DNA from: Candidatus Fermentibacteraceae bacterium
Lineage (GTDB): Bacteria > Fermentibacterota > Fermentibacteria > Fermentibacterales > JCC-6
Direction: 5' to 3'
Assembly: GCA_016744855.1 (NCBI GenBank)
Contig: JADGDO010000019.1
Coordinates: 1-38,120, forward strand
DNA: 38,120 nt
In this document: piece after piece, positions 8,799-15,786 of the stretch
Position numbering within the stretch: the first letter of the stretch is position 1
Layout of the letters: every line of letters begins with the position of its first letter
Notes under the pieces: model-generated
Databases searched by the model: none
What the model was told of the DNA's origin: nothing
Seen by the model: only the letters and a program-made list of their open reading frames with translations
Program-made: the position numbers and the translations under genes

Positions 8799-9836
8799 TC
8801 AGGCTTTTACTGCCCACCTGAGTTTAGCGCAGGAGGAACGCGGATTGTCATGCTGTTCCTGAAAAGACGGGCGTATGGGACGGCGGACACATTCAGAGTA
8901 AACACCCTCTGCTGTGAAGTGCTTGAAACTCTTTTTCACCCTGCGATCTTCCCCGGAATGAAATGTTAGAATAGCTACTCTTCCTCCGCTCTTGAGGCAT
9001 TCTGGAATAGCAAGCAGCAGTTTATCCAGAGAATCGAATTCGCGATTTACATCTATTCGGAGAGCTTGGAACACTCTCTGAATTGAGGGCTTGATGTCTG
9101 AGGGGCTAGCACCTGTTTTTGCTAAAGATTCAGAGATGACGGTAGCGAGGCCTACTGTTGTCATGCATTCTGTTTGGCGTTGGAGTATTGCTTTGGCAAG
9201 AAGGGCTGCATGTGGTTCATCCGAATTTTCTGCGAACATGTTTGTCAGAGAATCAACGTCACTTCGAAGCAGCAGTTCAGCTGCGGTCTCTCCCGAACTG
9301 TTATCCAGACGGAGATCAAGTTGAGCGGGATTTTTATAAGAGAAACCCCTCTCAGGAGTGTCCAGCTGCATTGAGGAAACACCGAGATCAGCCAGTATAA
9401 AATCGAACCCCTCGGGGGTTGATTTCAGGCATTCTTTTATCTCGGAGAAGTTCATCTGCCGCGTTGTGAACATTGATTCATCAAACCCCTGTTTGCTGAT
9501 TCTATCCTCTGTTTTCTTGAGCTCTTCAGAATCAACATCAATTCCGATCAACTTACCTCCGGGTTTTATTCGGCTGAGCATGACGCTGCTGTGCCCTCCG
9601 TAGCCCAGAGTACAGTCGATTCCGGACATTCCAGCTTTCAACTCCAGCGCAGTACAGATTTCCCTGATACAGATTGGCAGGTGCATTCCCGCCGGTGTTT
9701 GCCCCCGTTGTTTAACTTTTTCAATTTCATCGGGATATTTCCCTGGGTTCAACTCTTTGTACTTTTCAGAGAATTTTCTGGGGTGGGTTCCGCTGTAGCG
9801 AACCCTTCTCTTCTTTTTTATTGGCTTTTCGGTCAT
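8799..9836 (-). CDS. rsmH: 16S rRNA (cytosine-1402-N4)-methyltransferase, RsmH family with N-terminal extension
   Basis: RsmH methylates N4 of C1402 in the 30S decoding centre using S-adenosylmethionine. The 345-residue protein shows the SAM-binding motif DCTLGYGGHS (74-83), the acidic strand end LIGIDVD, the family motif DLGVSSMQLD (151-160), RGFSY, LDLRLD, and LTFHSGEDRRVKKSFK near the C-terminus (canonical form SFHSLEDRxVK). The first ~50 residues (RRVRYSGTHPRKFSEKYKEL, later QRGQTPAGMHLPI) replace the usual short start. This extended N-terminus fits a divergent RsmH-like subgroup I recall from some Firmicutes and other bacteria. The gene is outside a dcw/mra cell-wall cluster. Its ATG overlaps the stop of the upstream peptidase gene by 4 bp (ATGA), so translation is coupled. 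Confidence 0.85.
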   Translation of the reverse strand: MTEKPIKKKRRVRYSGTHPRKFSEKYKELNPGKYPDEIEKVKQRGQTPAGMHLPICIREICTALELKAGMSGIDCTLGYGGHSSVMLSRIKPGGKLIGIDVDSEELKKTEDRISKQGFDESMFTTRQMNFSEIKECLKSTPEGFDFILADLGVSSMQLDTPERGFSYKNPAQLDLRLDNSSGETAAELLLRSDVDSLTNMFAENSDEPHAALLAKAILQRQTECMTTVGLATVISESLAKTGASPSDIKPSIQRVFQALRIDVNREFDSLDKLLLAIPECLKSGGRVAILTFHSGEDRRVKKSFKHFTAEGVYSECVRRPIRPSFQEQHDNPRSSCAKLRWAVKA

Positions 9837-11383
9837 TCTGCCAGAGATTCCTTTATTTTTTTCGTGAGGAATGAGAGGGATAACTCATCTCCACTTATTC
9901 GCTTAAACAGCTCTGGGAACGGATACATTCCTGATGGTTTTATTACTTCGTTCCGGATGAAATCACCGAATGCTTCGGGTTTCTGCATGATGTCGGAGAT
10001 GGACTCTTTTTCCAGGAAAACTCCTTCAAGCATGTCACAGGTCAAGTCTCCAAGAAGATAATTGTGAAGGTAGATTGGATGTGTTGTATAGTGAATGGTG
10101 TTTGCCCAAACCGGCTGCTCTGCATAGGGCTCTACATGGAAAAGAGTTTTCCGGGTGCTCCAGAAGTGTTCGTTTATGTGATCCAGACTGTCGAGAGGTG
10201 TTCTGTAGATTCCCTGATCAAAGAAAATTCTCCCCAGAGCCATCAACTGGCTTGCCCTTGTCCATTTTGTCAACTCCGTGAAATGCTTCTTAGCAGTTTT
10301 CGTATCCGTTGAAAAGAACTGCGAGTAGAAGACCTCTCTGCTTCTGAATGATCCAAAGAGATTTGCAATTCCCTCGCTTACGATGCCGCTTATGCCCTTA
10401 TTTAGAATGATTTCCTCGGGGTCGGAGGTGAAACTGTGTACTGCATGACCTGTTTCATGAAGAAGAACACCGAAACCTGCAAATTGATCTTTGACATTGG
10501 CTAAAATTCTGGAATCAACTCCGGTTTCAATCGGGAAGTTATAACCCCACTCTGATTTGTTCTTCCTCGGGAAAACATCATAAGTGATGTTCATGGTTGA
10601 AATGTCAAAACCGAACTTAGAGAAGAGTTCAGCAATAGGGTTTTGGAAGGCAGACATGTTCACACTGTGGTTTAACTCCGGAGCAATTGAAGAAGCGATA
10701 AAGCGTTCGTCCCAGGGCATAACACGGTCCACACCGAGAAATTTTTCAGCGAACTTTGATCTGCTCTGATTCATTTGTGGTAGAATTTCATGGAGTTCTT
10801 TCATCCAGGAGTCAAACGTATCTGATTTCAGTTCCTGCTCTGAGAGACTGTGTTCTACAAAATCCACAGCACCCATTTCAGAGGCATACTGTTTCCTCAG
10901 TTTTACCAAATGCAGAAATCCTGCGTCTACCAGTGGCTTATTTATCTGGTTGCGTGAGAGAAATGCTGCTTTTCTCATTTCTCTGTCCGGGCTTGTTGAA
11001 AGAATTTTAGCTATGTCCGGGGAAGAAAGTTCTCTGCCGCTGACTATGCATCTGTGAGTATTGAGAACAGAAGAGAGTTTAGATGTTTGCTGCTGAATCT
11101 CTGTCGAAAGCCTGTTCAGTTTTTCTGATAGGTGGAACGGCTTAAAGGTTTTCTCCATTATCTGAGCCTTGCGGTGTTCTGTCGAGTCAGTTTCTAAAAT
11201 CAAAACATTCTGAATTGTCTCCCAGTGATGCTTGTTTTTAAGCACCGAGACTATTTTGCCGTAGGCATCATTAACTCCAAAATCAAGACCGGTCGTGTAT
11301 TTTGCCCAGTTAAGTCTGCTGTACTCGGTACGAAGATTCTGTAGCTTTTCGCCAATTTTATTTAGATTTTCTACAGGGCTCAT
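9833..11383 (-). CDS. M3-type (oligoendopeptidase F-like) zinc metallopeptidase
   Basis: The 516-residue product has the gluzincin motif HETGH at 309-313, with a third zinc ligand likely at Glu337 in VSEGIANLFGS, 24 residues later. This HExxH-x(~24)-E layout and the mostly helical sequence fit peptidase family M3 (PepF/thimet oligopeptidase), which cleaves short peptides in the cytoplasm. The canonical M3 words HEFGHA(L/I)H appear here as HETGHAVH, so family M2 or an M3-related subgroup is possible. There is no signal peptide. Length is slightly below typical PepF (~600). It is the first gene of a two-gene unit with rsmH (4-bp overlap) and is divergent from the sensor kinase gene. Confidence 0.8.
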   Translation of the reverse strand: MSPVENLNKIGEKLQNLRTEYSRLNWAKYTTGLDFGVNDAYGKIVSVLKNKHHWETIQNVLILETDSTEHRKAQIMEKTFKPFHLSEKLNRLSTEIQQQTSKLSSVLNTHRCIVSGRELSSPDIAKILSTSPDREMRKAAFLSRNQINKPLVDAGFLHLVKLRKQYASEMGAVDFVEHSLSEQELKSDTFDSWMKELHEILPQMNQSRSKFAEKFLGVDRVMPWDERFIASSIAPELNHSVNMSAFQNPIAELFSKFGFDISTMNITYDVFPRKNKSEWGYNFPIETGVDSRILANVKDQFAGFGVLLHETGHAVHSFTSDPEEIILNKGISGIVSEGIANLFGSFRSREVFYSQFFSTDTKTAKKHFTELTKWTRASQLMALGRIFFDQGIYRTPLDSLDHINEHFWSTRKTLFHVEPYAEQPVWANTIHYTTHPIYLHNYLLGDLTCDMLEGVFLEKESISDIMQKPEAFGDFIRNEVIKPSGMYPFPELFKRISGDELSLSFLTKKIKESLAE

Positions 11384-11435
11384 GACTTATTCTTCCCCTT
11401 TTTTACGGGAGCTGTGAGATTTTCCGATTAGGCAC

Positions 11436-11441
11436 TATAAT
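11436..11441 (+). promoter_or_regulatory. TATAAT -10 box upstream of the hybrid kinase gene
   Basis: A perfect TATAAT lies 27 bp before the ATG at 11469, within the 85-bp divergent spacer. The -35 region 17 nt upstream (TGTGAG) is poor, so an activator may be needed or the box may be fortuitous. The SD for the gene is GGGAAGGGAAGT. Confidence 0.4.
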
Positions 11442-11468
11442 AATTCCTAATACTGTGGGAAGGGAAGT

Positions 11469-14255
11469 ATGGCAAATCCGTCAGAACGTCTTGAAATTCT
11501 TCTTTTAGAACTTGAGAAAACCTCTGAAAAACCAATTAGCGAAGTTGTTTGCGACTTTGAAGAAGCTGTACATCTAGCCTCACTTACAGGTCAGCCCGAA
11601 AGGGCCGAATCCATATTGGATGCATATTCGACTTTTTTTGCGAATCCTATACCATACCCTGTCAAATTTTTCTGTCTTTTTGAACACGGAGTAATTTGTT
11701 CAAGATCAGATGAAATTGAAGCCGCTGAGCAACAGTTCAGAATTTGCGAAGAAATTGCTGAATTCAACAACGATGAACATGCTGTAGCTAGAGCCCAGCT
11801 GGCACAGGGAATAGTGTGTATTGAAGTCGGAAAGTACCGGGAAGCTCTTACCCTTATTGAAAAAGCTGTTGAAGAGCTTAGGAAAACGGGTGATGTTTCG
11901 TATGCCAGGGCTTTGAACTGGTTGGGAATTGCAAGCAGCAGCATTGAACTCTATCAGCGAGCCTGGACAGCCTACAGTGAAGCTCTTGAAATCAACGAGG
12001 AACTTTCTCTCGTGAGAGATCAGGGTTATGTGCTTGGCAATATGGGTTTACTGTGCGAGCAAATGGGTCTCTACAAACAAGCTGAAGAGTGCTACCGTAG
12101 ATCTATGAACTTACAGAAAGAAGCGTGTAACAACTATGGACTGGCTGACAGCATGTCCAACCTGGGCAGCATACTCCTAAGAAAGAAGCACCTTTATCTA
12201 GAGTCAGAGGCTCTTTTAGCAGAAGCCTCAAAAATGCACATTGAGAATAATGCTTTTTCGAAAGCCGGTATTGTTCTTGTTGGCCAGGCGATTGCTCTGG
12301 TTCACCTTGGAGAGAAGGATAAAGCAGACGAGTTGTTAGAAGAAGCTTACGGATACATTTTTTCTCGCGAGTCCTGGTATGAGCAACTGGAATACTGTGG
12401 GGAAAGAGCAGAACTGTTTTTGCAAAGTGGTAATCTGGAAGAAGCTGAAAAATTAGTTCTCCAGGGTATGGATATCGAGAAAAAGCATCAAACCGAAACT
12501 GAAACAGGCGGTATGGCATCTGTTTATTCAAGAATTCTTTCTGAAAGGGGAGACTACAAGGAGGCTTTTCGTCAGCAAGAGATAGCAATTGCCAAAGAAC
12601 GCAAACTTGATTCCCTCAAATCGAATGCAATGGAAGATGTAATCAACTCTCTCCATGAAACAGCCTGTACGAAAAAGGCACTCCTAGTCGCGGAAGAAGA
12701 AGCTCAGATTCTAGAGGAGAAAAACACTTCTCTCAGAGCCAGTGAGAAGAGATTCAGAAGCCTTGTAAGCAATATGACTAACATTGGTGTTATTGCAGTT
12801 GATTCAGAAGGCATTGTTACATTCTGGAATGACACCTCTACAAAGCTTTACGGATACAGAAGTGGAGAAGCCTGCGGCAGAAAACTCTCTGATCTGATTA
12901 TTCCCGAGCACCTGAGAGAGTGGTTTGCAACTTTTGTACAAAGTGGAATCACAAACAGCGAATTCGAAGTGAACCTGAAGGATCTTGACGGCTGTTTGAA
13001 AAGTGTTCTTATCTCTCTTGTTCCCATAAAGCAGAATGAAACCTTCATTATACAGGTAGATTTGACCAGCCAGCGGAATGCCGAGAATCAGAAAAGTCTT
13101 ATTGAAGCTCAGATGAGAAGAACTCAGAAATTGGAAGCTCTGGGCACTCTCGCGGGTGGGATCGCACACGATTTTAACAACCTTCTTCAGGGCATTCTGG
13201 GCAACGCCGCCATGCTGTGTGAGACCCTGGACAACGGGACTCCTGACCTTCTCAAGGCCGAAAGAATAAAATCTGCAGCAGAGAGTTCTGCAGAGTTGTG
13301 TATACAGATGCTGGACTACGCAGGAGTTAAGCCTGTCAGCCATGAACCACTGGATCTCAATCAGGCCATTGGTGATATCTCTGTTCTTCTTGAGACAAGC
13401 CTTGATAAGGATGTTCAATTGCTGATGGATCTATCAAACAGAGTTCCATCAGCTATTGGAGATAAATCACAGATTCGTCAGGTGATAATGAACTTGGTTC
13501 TTAATGGGGCGGAAGCTATTAATGGACCTGGCGAGGTAGAGATATCAACAGATTTTGTTTTCCGCAAGAGAGAATACTTTGCCGACAATCTTTTGGAGGA
13601 GTCACCCGATGATGGTGACTTCCTTCTTCTTAAAGTGAGGGACACCGGTAACGGCATCGAACCCGAGAATCTTACCAGAATATTCGATCCCTTTTTCTCT
13701 ACCAAGAAAACTGGAAGAGGCCTTGGTCTCGCAGCTGTTCTCGGAATAATCAGAGGTCATTCTGGAGCTATTCTGGTTGATTCAGAGATAGGTAAAGGCA
13801 CAGAATTCAGTGTTTACCTTCCTCCCGCCCTCGAAGAAGATGCGAACGAAGACTTTGTGTTTGTGGAAAGCACTACCGAAGACAATGTAGGGAAAAGAAT
13901 CATTGTCGTTGATGATGAGGAGATAGTTAGAGATACAATTACTGCTATTCTCTCTTCCCTCGGTTTTGAAGCTATTGCGGTACCCGGTGGTGCCGAGGCA
14001 CTTGCTCTGCTTGAATGTGGAGATATACCGGACTTGATGATGCTTGACTTGACAATGCCGGGCCTCAATGGTGCTGATGTTTTTAAAAGGATACGCAGCA
14101 ATGGTATGGAGTTTCCAGTGCTTGTTGTCAGCGGCTACACAGAGCAGAAACTTTCAAGCCTTTTTCCAGAGCGAAAACCGGAAGGCTTCCTGCAGAAACC
14201 GTTTTCACCCGAGGCCCTTAAGAATAAGCTAAACTCCACATTTATCCAGAAGTAA
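11469..14255 (+). CDS. Hybrid sensor: TPR array - PAS - histidine kinase - receiver
   Basis: The 928-residue product has no membrane segment, so it is a soluble sensor. Residues 30-400 are TPR helix pairs (AEEQ, YREALTLIEKAVEEL, YVLGNMGLLCEQMGLYKQAE and similar). A short coiled linker (400-425) leads to a PAS domain (426-535). Next come HisKA with phospho-acceptor His567 in GGIAHDFNN, and the HATPase with N-box Asn675 in MNLVLNGAEA, DTGNGIEP, FDPFFSTK and GRGLGLAAVLGI. A receiver at 810-925 has Asp815/816, phospho-acceptor Asp860 in MMLDLTMPG, Ser/Thr in VVSGYTE, and Lys910 in QKPF. All catalytic residues are present. The TPR front suggests that a protein or peptide partner is sensed. No separate response regulator lies nearby. 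Confidence 0.92.
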   Translation: MANPSERLEILLLELEKTSEKPISEVVCDFEEAVHLASLTGQPERAESILDAYSTFFANPIPYPVKFFCLFEHGVICSRSDEIEAAEQQFRICEEIAEFNNDEHAVARAQLAQGIVCIEVGKYREALTLIEKAVEELRKTGDVSYARALNWLGIASSSIELYQRAWTAYSEALEINEELSLVRDQGYVLGNMGLLCEQMGLYKQAEECYRRSMNLQKEACNNYGLADSMSNLGSILLRKKHLYLESEALLAEASKMHIENNAFSKAGIVLVGQAIALVHLGEKDKADELLEEAYGYIFSRESWYEQLEYCGERAELFLQSGNLEEAEKLVLQGMDIEKKHQTETETGGMASVYSRILSERGDYKEAFRQQEIAIAKERKLDSLKSNAMEDVINSLHETACTKKALLVAEEEAQILEEKNTSLRASEKRFRSLVSNMTNIGVIAVDSEGIVTFWNDTSTKLYGYRSGEACGRKLSDLIIPEHLREWFATFVQSGITNSEFEVNLKDLDGCLKSVLISLVPIKQNETFIIQVDLTSQRNAENQKSLIEAQMRRTQKLEALGTLAGGIAHDFNNLLQGILGNAAMLCETLDNGTPDLLKAERIKSAAESSAELCIQMLDYAGVKPVSHEPLDLNQAIGDISVLLETSLDKDVQLLMDLSNRVPSAIGDKSQIRQVIMNLVLNGAEAINGPGEVEISTDFVFRKREYFADNLLEESPDDGDFLLLKVRDTGNGIEPENLTRIFDPFFSTKKTGRGLGLAAVLGIIRGHSGAILVDSEIGKGTEFSVYLPPALEEDANEDFVFVESTTEDNVGKRIIVVDDEEIVRDTITAILSSLGFEAIAVPGGAEALALLECGDIPDLMMLDLTMPGLNGADVFKRIRSNGMEFPVLVVSGYTEQKLSSLFPERKPEGFLQKPFSPEALKNKLNSTFIQK

Positions 14256-14291
14256 AACACTTTCTACGGTATGTTGCTTTATGAAAAATTT

Positions 14292-14321
14292 GGAGAAAGG
14301 AGCCAGAAGACTCCCTCCTCC
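14292..14321. terminator. Weak bidirectional terminator-like inverted repeat between convergent genes
   Basis: GGAG-AAA-GGAG ... CTCC-CT-CCTCC forms a nested stem between the kinase gene and the convergent Omp28-like gene. On the minus strand it is followed by an A/T-rich stretch containing TTTTT. The stem is short and interrupted. Confidence 0.25.
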
Positions 14322-14335
14322 GGGGTGGAAAGTCA

Positions 14336-15325
14336 TTATCTGGTGATTACAATCCTTCTAGAGGCGGTTCTGCCATCTTCAGAATTCATCACTATCAGGT
14401 AAATGCCGGGGTTTGATACTGAGAACTGAGTTTGTGTTCCTGAAACTGCTGCTTTTTCCAGCAAGCGACCGGAGAGATCAAAAAGGGAAAGTGAACATCT
14501 TGTGTTTTCTGAACCGGAATGGGCAACATAAAAAGTACCTGAACTCGGACTGGGAGTTGCAGAAATTGTTAGTTCTGCAGTAGAGGAGCTCTCAATGCCT
14601 GTATTCGTCGGGATATCAGAGACTGACTGATAATCAGCATTATAAACTTCTTTGTTGCTTGCATTTTGAACAAATACAACCAGACTCATATTCTCTTCAA
14701 CAAATCCGGATGTAGAATATGGGTATTCGAAGTAGATTGTTGAGGGATATGTTTCACCGAAATCGATGACTTCACCGTTTGTACTTACGATGTTGTCTCT
14801 AAAGGCCTGCTCGAAAACGGAACCACTCCAGTATCCTGTTCCCGGAACTTCATCTTCAACAAGAATTGCCTGCAGTTTTATTATCTGGGTGGTAAGCTGC
14901 TGCTCTGCTGTCAAAGCGATATAGATCGTACCATCTTCATCTGTTCCCGATTTTGAAACCTCGATATTTAGGTAACACGCGGTAGCTGCTCTGATATCAA
15001 AGCGAGCCTCTAAGTTTGTTCCACTGGCTGGAAGAATTCCATCCATTTTCAGAGAAGGTACTCCGGAGATGTTGTAGAATTCAATCCTGGATTTCTGTTC
15101 GGTCGGATTTGCATTGTAGATTGGATCATTACCTGGCCACCAGGCATGCGTACGCAGTACAGCTAGATCTCCAGCTGCGAGGTGTGCATCCACAAATGCA
15201 TTGATTTGTGGCTCCATGGTCCAGCACGGCCCGCACTGCGCATTCGTGTGGTCTTCGAAGAGAACGGTTCTCTCTGCTGCAAAAGCAGAGGCTGCTACTA
15301 AAAGAATTATGAAAATCAAACGCAT
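14336..15325 (-). CDS. Omp28/thioredoxin-fold secreted protein with T9SS-type sorting domain
   Basis: The 329-residue product starts at ATG 15325 behind AGGGAG. The signal peptide is MRLIFIILLVAASAFAAERT, with cleavage near AFA-AE. Residues 20-100 have a thioredoxin-like start (VLFEDHTNAQCGPCWTMEP, with CGPC at 31-34) followed by ISGVPSLKMDG, where the cis-Pro of the fold is expected. A beta-rich middle and a T9SS type A-like tail (ATPSPSSGTFYVA, LFDLSGRLLEKA, GIYLIVMNS, RRIVITR) follow. This is the layout of Omp28-related outer-membrane proteins of Bacteroidetes. It may act in disulfide chemistry on exported proteins or simply use the fold for binding; the redox role is inferred from CGPC only. 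Confidence 0.85.
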   Translation of the reverse strand: MRLIFIILLVAASAFAAERTVLFEDHTNAQCGPCWTMEPQINAFVDAHLAAGDLAVLRTHAWWPGNDPIYNANPTEQKSRIEFYNISGVPSLKMDGILPASGTNLEARFDIRAATACYLNIEVSKSGTDEDGTIYIALTAEQQLTTQIIKLQAILVEDEVPGTGYWSGSVFEQAFRDNIVSTNGEVIDFGETYPSTIYFEYPYSTSGFVEENMSLVVFVQNASNKEVYNADYQSVSDIPTNTGIESSSTAELTISATPSPSSGTFYVAHSGSENTRCSLSLFDLSGRLLEKAAVSGTQTQFSVSNPGIYLIVMNSEDGRTASRRIVITR

Positions 15326-15378
15326 AGTAATCTCCCTGTTTGTGATTTAGAAAAAACTCTACTGCTAGCTGTGATCGT

Positions 15379-15392
15379 GAGTGAATTCACTC
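15379..15392. promoter_or_regulatory. 14-bp perfect palindrome
   Basis: GAGTGAATTCACTC is a perfect dyad 54 bp upstream of the Omp28-like start codon and just before the folded RNA segment. It could be a dimeric repressor site for the minus-strand gene, or chance. Confidence 0.3.
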
Positions 15393-15400
15393 CTCTCCCG

Positions 15401-15496
15401 GTCAGCTGCAAATCTCAAACAAAGGGAATTAGAATTGTTACCCGTAGAGCTTTTGCAAGCTGACAGTCTTCGGGCTCAGACCGAGCCCTTTGTTAC
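15401..15496 (+). ncRNA. Candidate structured RNA with overlapping stems (pseudoknot or terminator/antiterminator switch)
   Basis: Stem A pairs GTCAGCTGCAAA (15401-15412) with TTTGCAAGCTGAC (15452-15464), with one bulge. Stem B pairs AACAAAGGG (15418-15426, inside the loop of A) with CCCTTTGTT (15486-15494, outside A), giving a pseudoknot topology. Stem C pairs GGGCTC (15472-15477) with GAGCCC (15483-15488) and is followed by TTTGTT, like a weak intrinsic terminator. B and C compete for CCC at 15486-15488. The layout looks like a small regulatory RNA or attenuator on the plus strand, but no known riboswitch consensus was recognised. Confidence 0.35.
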
Positions 15497-15640
15497 TATC
15501 TCAGTACCTGCGTGTTGGAATGCGTTGCATTCTTTGCTCCTTTGGTTTCCAGAAACGATGCTAATCCAAACTATGAATAAATTATCCCATCGGGTCAATA
15601 GTTAATGGCCTATTTACAGTATATGCGGCCAACTCCCCAG

Positions 15641-15655
15641 TGTCAACGGTTGACA
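15641..15655. promoter_or_regulatory. Perfect 7-1-7 inverted repeat overlapping the -35 box (operator candidate)
   Basis: TGTCAAC-G-GTTGACA is a perfect inverted repeat whose right arm contains the TTGACA -35 hexamer of the ABC transporter promoter. A dimeric regulator bound here would block RNA polymerase. Which family binds it is unknown. Confidence 0.5.
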
Positions 15656-15677
15656 ATCGCCGTAACTGGATGATAAT
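15650..15677 (+). promoter_or_regulatory. Strong sigma-70-type promoter of the ABC exporter gene
   Basis: Consensus TTGACA (15650-15655), a 16-nt spacer, then GATAAT (15672-15677, five of six matches). The predicted start is near 15684, giving a ~100-nt leader before the ATG at 15787. Confidence 0.65.
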
Positions 15678-15786
15678 AAGCAAGTTAGAAGATACTTCGT
15701 TTCTGTGGTAATTTTCGTGCAGCTTGCTCTGATCTGAACTGAATATTGTTGTTGGAATCATTCTAAAATGTGATGCAGGGAGAAAC

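Larger units (their letters stand above)
15326..15786. other. 461-bp non-coding divergent spacer with RNA fold, promoter and palindromes
   Basis: No convincing coding frame is present: the short frames lack SD sites and family resemblance. From left to right it holds a 14-bp palindrome (15379-15392), a pseudoknot-like set of complementary segments (15401-15496), a perfect 15-bp inverted repeat (15641-15655) and a strong promoter (15650-15677) for the ABC transporter gene. These are listed separately. Confidence 0.7.

Noticed and set aside
12804-13418. Minus-strand open frame of 204 codons opposite the hybrid kinase
   Set aside because: It lies wholly antisense to a confidently assigned PAS-kinase coding region, and its translation has no family resemblance.
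15401-15496. Known riboswitch (TPP, cobalamin, glycine or cyclic-di-GMP)
   Set aside because: None of the consensus boxes of these classes could be found in the segment.
15381-15605. Short plus-strand open frame in the spacer before the ABC gene
   Set aside because: No SD, no recognisable protein, and it covers the complementary RNA segments.
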